DNA of 15,449 nucleotides, taken from NCBI GenBank assembly GCA_023390785.1, contig JAEWCE010000169.1, positions 1 through 15,449 of the forward strand, in the 5' to 3' direction. The stretch is from Pseudomonadota bacterium. Lineage in GTDB: Bacteria; Pseudomonadota; Alphaproteobacteria; Rhizobiales; Devosiaceae. The notes beneath the pieces are model-generated. The model was not told the origin of the DNA. It saw nothing but the letters and a program-made list of their open reading frames with translations, and ran no database searches. Of this stretch, positions 7,317 through 12,826 are shown piece by piece; the stretch's first letter is position 1; each line of letters starts with the position of its first letter. The position numbers and the translations under genes were made by a program.

Positions 7317-9748
7317 GCCAGCCTCCGCACGATGCCGCTCGCGCCATCGACCGAAATGGTCTCGCCATCGGTGATCCAGTTCATCGCACCCTTGAGCGCC
7401 ACGACACATGGGATACCCAGCTCGCGCGCCACGATCGCCGAATGCGACAACGGGCTACCCCGTTCGACGACGATGGCGCGGGCGTTGGTGAAAAGCGCGA
7501 TCCAACCCGGATCGGTGTGCCGCGCCACGAGGATCTCGCCACGGCCGATGGTCTGGGTCCGCGGGTCGCTGATCACCCGCGCCACGCCGCTCACTAGGCC
7601 GGCGCTGCAGCCGGTCCCCTCGCGCTCCAATGCCTCGTCGCGCAGCACCGGAGGAGCCGATGGGGAGTCATCAAGACCGGCTGTGACCGCGCCCCGCACG
7701 AACAGGCGCTCGCCTGGATCGACTCTAGCCTGCTCCGCCTTGCGCAGGCGCACCAGCGCCGCCAGGTCGTGCGTGACCGCAAAGCCCTCGATCGCCCCCA
7801 GCACCTCCGGAACGGTCAGCAGGAACACGTCATCAGCGTGGTCGATCAGGCCGTTGACCCAGAACTGCGTTCCGATAGCCCGAAACAGCCGTCGGCCGCG
7901 GCCGAAGATCCGCGTCCGCTCGAACCGCAGATTCTCGCGGTCCCGCACCCTGTGCTTGGCGACGCGCAACGCCCAGCTCGCAATGACCCGGCGCATTGGG
8001 TGGCCGGCAAACAGCCGCCGCAATGCGGCAACGGTGTCGGCCGAAGCCGCCGGCTTGGCAGGCGGCGTGCTCGATGACGCTGCAATCGCTCGGTAGAGCG
8101 GGCTCGGGTCACGATCGAGCGTGATGCTCTCGAGCTTAAGCTCCTCGGCACAGCGGTCCGCGAACTTGCCTAGATAGTCGTCAATCGCGGCGCGAAGCTC
8201 GGGATGAGCCGCCAGCCCGTCGTCTCGCCCCTCCGCGAGCGCCTGCCGCAGCGCTTCGTCCTCGCCGAGCATCCGGCCCATCGCGCGGATGCGCTGCGCC
8301 GGCTCGGCCGAAACGATATCGCCCTGCCCGATCATGATGTCCGAATGCAGCATCACTCCTGCCGTGCCGGCCCAATGCTCCATCATCCGCCGCGAGGCGC
8401 CGAACGCGATCATGCAAAGAAAATCGTTGATCAGCGGCGCGTCCCAGCGGTCGAGCAGGCTGGACTCGATACGGCGATACTCTGCCGCCAAGGAGGTCAA
8501 CGGCATGGCGTCGAGCTCGCTGACCGGACGAGCCAGCACGGCCCCGACCCGCGCACAGAACGCCGCCATAGTCCGCTCAAGGCGGAGCGCTTCGCGCAGC
8601 AGGCGCCATGCCACGGCGACAAGCGCCAGCCGAGACGTGCCGCTCGTCGCCGGCTCAATGGTCGCGATCAGCTCGTCAGGCAAGGGCGAGCCGACGCCCA
8701 TCATCAGTTCCATGTTGTCGCGGTTCATCGCAAAACCCGGCAGCAGCGACAGCGCCCGATACCAGTTGCCGAGGTTGTAGTAGACACGCCCATGCACCCG
8801 GCATAGCAGGTTGTCGAACACCGCCGCATTCTCCGCGGCGACCTTGTCGGGCACACCTGCGATCGCCACGAAGGCACGATAGACGCGCGCATAGGCGTAC
8901 TGCGCGAAGCTGAAGGTCAGCGGTGAAACCAGGCCCGGATAGCTCTCGACGATATTGGAATTGTCGAGCACCGTGAGCGTGTCGTCGGGGATCGGCAGCG
9001 GCCGCAGCGTGGTGGTGATCGGCCGAGCCTGCAGCAGGAACAGGCGGTCGCCTTCGAACGCCCACTCGATGTCCTGCGGGCCGCCGCACGCGGTTTCGAC
9101 GTCGCGCACCAGCCGATGCAGCTCCGTGAGGTCGGCGGTGCTCAGGGCCGGATCGGTGGTCGGCTGCTCGAGGATCGCGCCGCCGTCGCGCGCGAGGAGA
9201 TAGCGCTGGCCGTCCTCCTCGCCGCCGACGAGCCGATCGCCGAGTCCGGCAATGGCCGAAATCACGATCCGGTCGCGCCGCCCGCTCACCGGATCGGCGC
9301 TGAACGCGACGCCGGCACAGCGCGCCCGCACCATCTGCTGGACGACCACCGCCGGCGCGCCACCCTCGACGTCGAGGCCACGCGAGCTGCGGTAATTGGC
9401 CACGCTCGTTTCGCCGCCGCTTTCATAGACTTGCCGCACCGCCCCGGGCAGCGCCTCGGCGGAGAGATTGAGCAGCGACAGGAACTGGCCGGCATGCGAG
9501 GCACTGTCCCCGTCCTCCTCGCGCGCCGACGATCGCGCCGCGTAAGGCCCTGGGCCGAGCGATGGCAGCCGCTGCACGAGTTCGGCCCGCATTTCGGCCT
9601 CGCTGGCCGCATCGGCGAAAGCGGAAGGCTCGATCGCAAGGAACGCCGGCACATTGAACGCGTGGCCGGCGAGCCGCATCAGCGTCGCGGCTTTGCCGCC
9701 GACAAGTACCGCGTCCTGCCGTTCCGTCATGGCGTGGATGACGCTCAC
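7313..9748 (-). CDS. PEP-synthase/rifampin-phosphotransferase-like ATP-grasp and phosphohistidine phosphotransferase
   Basis: This 811-residue protein has a PPDK-type ATP-grasp domain at the N-terminus: VGGKA (16-20), ARSSAREED (71-79), GVAFSADP (146-153) and DIEWAF through LLQARPIT (226-245). A large, mostly helical middle region starts with NSNIVESYPG. The C-terminal swivelling domain holds the phospho-accepting histidine His769 in SPLSHSAIVARE. The TIM-barrel PEP/pyruvate domain of true PEP synthases and PPDKs is absent. ATP-grasp, unique middle and terminal His domain is the layout of rifampin phosphotransferase, which passes the beta-phosphate of ATP to an alcohol via the histidine. The natural substrate here is unknown, perhaps an alcohol made by this pathway. 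The GTG at 9748 overlaps the UbiA stop and has a GGGACGG-like site upstream. An ATG at 9730 is the alternative start. A frame running up to 10105 is rejected because it translates to non-homologous sequence. Confidence 0.88.
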   Translation of the reverse strand: MSVIHAMTERQDAVLVGGKAATLMRLAGHAFNVPAFLAIEPSAFADAASEAEMRAELVQRLPSLGPGPYAARSSAREEDGDSASHAGQFLSLLNLSAEALPGAVRQVYESGGETSVANYRSSRGLDVEGGAPAVVVQQMVRARCAGVAFSADPVSGRRDRIVISAIAGLGDRLVGGEEDGQRYLLARDGGAILEQPTTDPALSTADLTELHRLVRDVETACGGPQDIEWAFEGDRLFLLQARPITTTLRPLPIPDDTLTVLDNSNIVESYPGLVSPLTFSFAQYAYARVYRAFVAIAGVPDKVAAENAAVFDNLLCRVHGRVYYNLGNWYRALSLLPGFAMNRDNMELMMGVGSPLPDELIATIEPATSGTSRLALVAVAWRLLREALRLERTMAAFCARVGAVLARPVSELDAMPLTSLAAEYRRIESSLLDRWDAPLINDFLCMIAFGASRRMMEHWAGTAGVMLHSDIMIGQGDIVSAEPAQRIRAMGRMLGEDEALRQALAEGRDDGLAAHPELRAAIDDYLGKFADRCAEELKLESITLDRDPSPLYRAIAASSSTPPAKPAASADTVAALRRLFAGHPMRRVIASWALRVAKHRVRDRENLRFERTRIFGRGRRLFRAIGTQFWVNGLIDHADDVFLLTVPEVLGAIEGFAVTHDLAALVRLRKAEQARVDPGERLFVRGAVTAGLDDSPSAPPVLRDEALEREGTGCSAGLVSGVARVISDPRTQTIGRGEILVARHTDPGWIALFTNARAIVVERGSPLSHSAIVARELGIPCVVALKGAMNWITDGETISVDGASGIVRRLA

Positions 9749-10689
9749 GGCAGCATCCGTCCCAGATATGGCGAAAGGCCGGCGATCGCATAGCAGGCGA
9801 GCACCCATGCTCCCGCAGCGCTGTCGAGCCGCTTCTGCATTCCCGGCGTAGGAGCGCGTCGAAAACTGAGCCCAACCGCCCCGGCCGCGATCAGGGCGAC
9901 TGCGCCCAGAACTGCAGCCACGAAAGAAGCGCCCGCCAGGGCGCCCACGATCGACAGCAACACCCACGCGACTGCACACAGGCCAATCCAGGCCTGTACC
10001 GCCCGTCGTGGCCCGAGCAATCCGGAATACGTCTCGACGCCCTCGCGCTCGTTTTCCGGCGCCCAGATCTTGCGTCCGAACTCGAGCACGCAGCCATTGA
10101 CGCAACTGAGGATCACGAAAATCCAGATGCCCGCCGGCGGCAGCGCGCTATGCGGCAGCCACTCCGACGCCGTGACGTAGAAGTCGATGAACGCCATGAT
10201 CGCCATATGCGACACGAGGTAGACGAACGGTCGCGCCTTGAGCCACGCCGGCACGAAGAACTCGGCTGTCATCAGGCCGAGCCATCCCCAGAGCAGCGCG
10301 AGGGGGATGAGCAGCAGCGGCGTGACGCTGACCGTCAGCGCAACGATGAGCAGCGCTGCGTCCGTCGCGAGCCACAGGATCGATCTGAGGCTCAGCAGCC
10401 CGCGCGGCACCGCGCGTTCCGGCCGGTACCGCGCATCGTCCTCGAAGTCCTTGTACTCGTCGGCGGCGCGCAGCTGGAAGAACACCAGCACCATCGCCAG
10501 CCAGATCGCGACGAAAATCTGCGGGCCTGGCAGGTCACGACCGCCCAGATGGGCCGACAGGCTGATGCTCGCCGCGCTGAAGACGAGCAGCAGCAGCGCG
10601 GTCTTCCCCAGCGGGAAACGCTCCCGCTGGTAAATCCAGAGCCGGCGCAGGTATCCGAGCCCCTGCTCGCCCTCGACCATCTGGGTCAT
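9745..10689 (-). CDS. UbiA-superfamily prenyltransferase-like membrane protein with atypical motifs
   Basis: This 314-residue polytopic membrane protein has the usual UbiA length and about eight to nine hydrophobic segments. The first Asp-rich region is LRAADEYKDFEDD (73-85), followed by RPERAVPRGLLS (89-100). That follows the UbiA layout of an Asp-rich loop and a PxRPxxxG-like turn, but the usual leading Asn is replaced. The second motif is EFGRKIWAPENEREGVET (203-220), carrying RK and acidic residues where classic enzymes have DxxxD. Classic UbiA enzymes join a prenyl diphosphate to an aromatic, lipid or sugar acceptor within the membrane, using Mg bound by the Asp motifs. Here Mg binding remains plausible (Asp77, Asp81, Asp84, Asp85), but the acceptor and even activity are uncertain. 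The ATG overlaps the reductase stop as ATGA. A non-catalytic or differently acting relative cannot be excluded. Confidence 0.85.
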   Translation of the reverse strand: MTQMVEGEQGLGYLRRLWIYQRERFPLGKTALLLLVFSAASISLSAHLGGRDLPGPQIFVAIWLAMVLVFFQLRAADEYKDFEDDARYRPERAVPRGLLSLRSILWLATDAALLIVALTVSVTPLLLIPLALLWGWLGLMTAEFFVPAWLKARPFVYLVSHMAIMAFIDFYVTASEWLPHSALPPAGIWIFVILSCVNGCVLEFGRKIWAPENEREGVETYSGLLGPRRAVQAWIGLCAVAWVLLSIVGALAGASFVAAVLGAVALIAAGAVGLSFRRAPTPGMQKRLDSAAGAWVLACYAIAGLSPYLGRMLP

Positions 10690-11924
10690 CGCTGGCGCGC
10701 GAGTTTGGCGTGAGCTCGGGTGAACTGCCCGCCGGCGATGGCGGCGATGATCGAAATCTCACCGCAAAGGCACACTGCCGCGACAATTTCGGCCAGCGCG
10801 GCCGCCTTGCCGGGTCCGGCCAGCCCCAGCATTGCGAGCGCCGCCGCCTGGCTTGGCAGGCCCGTTCCCCCGCCGACGGTACCGACGAGGATATTCGGCA
10901 TGGTCACCGAAAAGAACATCGTTTTGTCGCGCGGCTCCATGCGGGTGAAGCCCACTGCCGATTCCGCCACGCACGCCGCATCCTGCCCGGTGGCGATATA
11001 GATTGCCGCCAGCGCATTGGCATAGTGCGCCTGCGAGCCGAGCTGGCCGCTCAGAACCGCCCCCAGAGCCGCGACGCGACCGTAGGCGACCAGCGCGTCC
11101 GGCTTGACCCGCAACACCCGCTCGATGAGCTCGTACGGCAGCTCGACACTCGCGGTGACCTTGCGACCGCGGCCCGAATGCATTCCGAGGTAGGACGCCT
11201 TCTTGTCGCCGGAGAAGTTGCCCTCCACGAAGGCGTAGCGCGGCTTGACCGGGCTCTGCGCGACGATGTGCGCGCAGATGGCTTCAGTGGCGACCGTCAC
11301 CATGTTCTGTCCGGCCGCGTCGCCTGTGGTGTAGCGGCAGATCAGGAACACCGTGTCGCTGTCCATGAACGGCTCGATGGTCCGTAGCTTTCCGTACCGC
11401 GTCGTTGCGTCCGCCACCGACTTCAGCGTCTCGGCATTTCGTGCTATCCAGTCGATGAACAGCCCGCATTGCAGCATGTCGTCGAAGACGAAAGCGGGGG
11501 TTCGAAGCACCCCTTCTCCGAGAAGGCCAGCCCTGATGCCGCCGGCCATCGCCGTCACGTGGGCGCCGCGCGCATAGGACGCAATGAGGGCTGCCTCGCT
11601 GGTCGCCATCGGCACCAGGTACTCGCTATTGGCGTGCACGCCGTTAACGACGACAGGACCGATGACGCCCATCGGCACCTTCGTGGTACCGATGAAGTTC
11701 TCGATACTCCGGCCATAGGCCGAGGCGCCCTCGATACTGACGGGGTCTGCAATCCGCGCTCGCGCCGACGGGTCGACCCCGCTGGCTTCGAGCTGTGCCC
11801 AGATGCCGTCGACAGTATCGGCAGTGCTGTCCTGCCGCGTGCGCAATCGCGGCAGGCTTGGGGACTTCGCCGATAGGCGCTTGCCCAAATCCTCAGAAGA
11901 TTTTGTCCTCAACAGCAAGAGCAT
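10686..11924 (-). CDS. Class I-like hydroxymethylglutaryl-CoA reductase
   Basis: This 412-residue protein has the complete HMG-CoA reductase catalytic set. Counting from the ATG at 11924, these are Glu75 in SIENFIG, Lys241 in SGDKKAS, Asp315 in IATGQDAA and His405 in FTRAHAKL. The cofactor-side signature SVTMPNILVGTVGGGT (339-354) is typical of class I (archaeal/eukaryotic-type) enzymes, but the usual DAMGMNM is here DAAGQNM. The enzyme reduces HMG-CoA to mevalonate with two NAD(P)H; a relative could reduce another acyl-CoA. No other mevalonate-pathway gene is in the window, and most alphaproteobacteria make isoprenoids by the MEP route, so a specialised role is likely. It is the first operon gene. 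No start has a good ribosome binding site; a TTG at 11957 would add 11 residues. Little homology is expected in the first 50 residues. Confidence 0.9.
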   Translation of the reverse strand: MLLLLRTKSSEDLGKRLSAKSPSLPRLRTRQDSTADTVDGIWAQLEASGVDPSARARIADPVSIEGASAYGRSIENFIGTTKVPMGVIGPVVVNGVHANSEYLVPMATSEAALIASYARGAHVTAMAGGIRAGLLGEGVLRTPAFVFDDMLQCGLFIDWIARNAETLKSVADATTRYGKLRTIEPFMDSDTVFLICRYTTGDAAGQNMVTVATEAICAHIVAQSPVKPRYAFVEGNFSGDKKASYLGMHSGRGRKVTASVELPYELIERVLRVKPDALVAYGRVAALGAVLSGQLGSQAHYANALAAIYIATGQDAACVAESAVGFTRMEPRDKTMFFSVTMPNILVGTVGGGTGLPSQAAALAMLGLAGPGKAAALAEIVAAVCLCGEISIIAAIAGGQFTRAHAKLARQR

Positions 11925-11999
11925 GTCGAGGACGCGACCGGGCAGAAGACTGGACAATGATCAAACTCACAAAATCAATGCCGACAGTAAGGAGCTACA

Positions 12000-12027
12000 G
12001 ACGTAATAATTCGTAACGAGCCGTCAA
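12000..12027 (-). promoter_or_regulatory. Candidate sigma-70-type promoter for the operon
   Basis: On the minus strand TTGACG (12022-12027) is followed after 16 bases by TACGTC (12000-12005). The -35 box is a good match, the -10 box is poor. It lies about 75 bases before the ATG at 11924 and is the best candidate I see in this gap, but it is weak evidence. Confidence 0.25.
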
Positions 12028-12475
12028 CGGGTGCTGCGAGGGTTTGCAATTCCCTAAGCGCAGCGCGGAAATGCTGAGGTTCCATCTGCGCCTAGCGAGC
12101 GAGCCAACCGCATACTCCAAGGTGCTCGCCGTGGGACCAAAGCTGTCGTTACCTTTGTCTGGTGAGCGCCAAAAGTGGACGCCAGTCAGTACGGAGGTGG
12201 AGCAGCCGTTGATCGTAATAGACCCAAGCTGAACCCGGTGTGCGCTCTTCATCTCAGACGCTCGGAACGCGTCGAGGACCCCGCCCTCGTTGGACACAGC
12301 CTCAAGTGAAGGGCCGGCACACCACTTCAGGAACGACCGCCCACCTCCGGGGACACCTTTGACGTCCCTTTTCGGCGCCTTCATACGCAACGGTGTCGCA
12401 ACAAACTTGATGGTGACGACTATTGCGTAGCAGATGGCCATTTGCCCTAAACCGTAGGCCGAAGATTGGAAGTCT

Positions 12476-12600
12476 ATTCGAGACCCGGTCGCCCGGTGAA
12501 TAGCGGCGCTGGCGTGAGGCGCTGCCGGTATAGACGGGACAACTGGTGATGGCCGTGATCTCCTCGGCCGAAAACGGTGCCCGGCCAGTGCCGCGAGTTG
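12476..12600 (-). pseudogene. Remnant of a tyrosine-type integrase
   Basis: A minus-strand frame encodes TGRAPFSAEEITAI followed by SCPVYTGSASRQRRYSPGD. This matches my recollection of a segment that precedes the catalytic domain in large tyrosine integrases common in rhizobial genomes, where a PxYTGxxS..RR..PG stretch leads to a conserved PLIALFTG helix. Here the frame breaks directly after the match and the catalytic Arg, His and Tyr motifs are absent, so only a fragment remains. It suggests that a mobile element once occupied or bordered this spot. The match is short and from memory, so confidence is limited. Confidence 0.45.
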
Positions 12601-12805
12601 CCCGCCGGCGCTCATGCACCATCAGCGACGGCGCCTGAAAGGTGAACATTCGGCGCCTGTACGATGCACAATTCCGTTTCAAGCTGGCGTCACGAGGGTG
12701 AACTTTAGGCACGTTCGAATCTCTTCGAGCGCCACTTCCGTGCAAAACTGCGAACGCCGGATTTTCCGGCGGTCACGTCCTCCAGCCCGATCTGCCTCAA
12801 ACCCT

Positions 12806-12826
12806 GGCGATCCCCCTAGAATCGCC
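12806..12826 (-). terminator. Weak hairpin at the autotransporter stop codon
   Basis: GGCGAT (12806-12811) and ATCGCC (12821-12826) form a 6-bp inverted repeat with the TAG stop (12816-12818) inside the 9-base loop. The downstream tail on the minus strand is not T-rich. It may be a weak terminator or a chance repeat. Confidence 0.25.

Larger units (their letters stand above)
2667..11924 (-). other. Seven-gene translationally coupled operon
   Basis: Seven minus-strand genes run without a single intergenic base. From the HMG-CoA reductase-like gene to the acyl ligase, every junction is a 4-base overlap of the downstream start with the upstream stop: 10686-10689 ATGA, 9745-9748 GTGA, 7313-7316 GTGA, 6219-6222 GTGA, 4924-4927 ATGA and 4079-4082 ATGA. 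Such overlaps are typical of translational coupling and imply coordinated amounts of the seven proteins. No internal promoter-sized gap exists, so the promoter is expected upstream of 11924. No terminator is seen between the ligase stop at 2667 and the convergent hydrolase. The overlaps are read directly from the sequence; co-transcription is inferred. Confidence 0.88.
11925..12815. other. Gap between the operon and the autotransporter gene
   Basis: About 890 bases without an intact gene. It contains a possible promoter for the minus-strand operon near 12000-12027 and a short integrase-like remnant near 12476-12600. Open frames at 11995-12615 and 12302-12745 on the minus strand look like decayed or chance frames. 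A 9-base direct repeat CGGCGCCTG occurs at 12629 and 12651. By eye the sequence is less GC-rich than the operon, which fits inserted or decaying DNA. Confidence 0.5.

Noticed and set aside
6228..8096. Open frame of 622 codons on the plus strand
   Set aside because: It lies opposite the DUF3419 and phosphotransferase genes, whose motifs are clear. Its translation has shadow composition.
9749..10105. N-terminal extension of the phosphotransferase frame
   Set aside because: The extra residues are not homologous to the family and overlap the UbiA-like gene in another frame. The GTG at 9748 overlapping the UbiA stop fits the operon pattern.
12629..12659. Direct repeat of CGGCGCCTG, two copies with starts 22 bases apart
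   Set aside because: Only 9 bases, partly a common GC-rich palindrome, and with no associated gene or integration boundary it could be chance.
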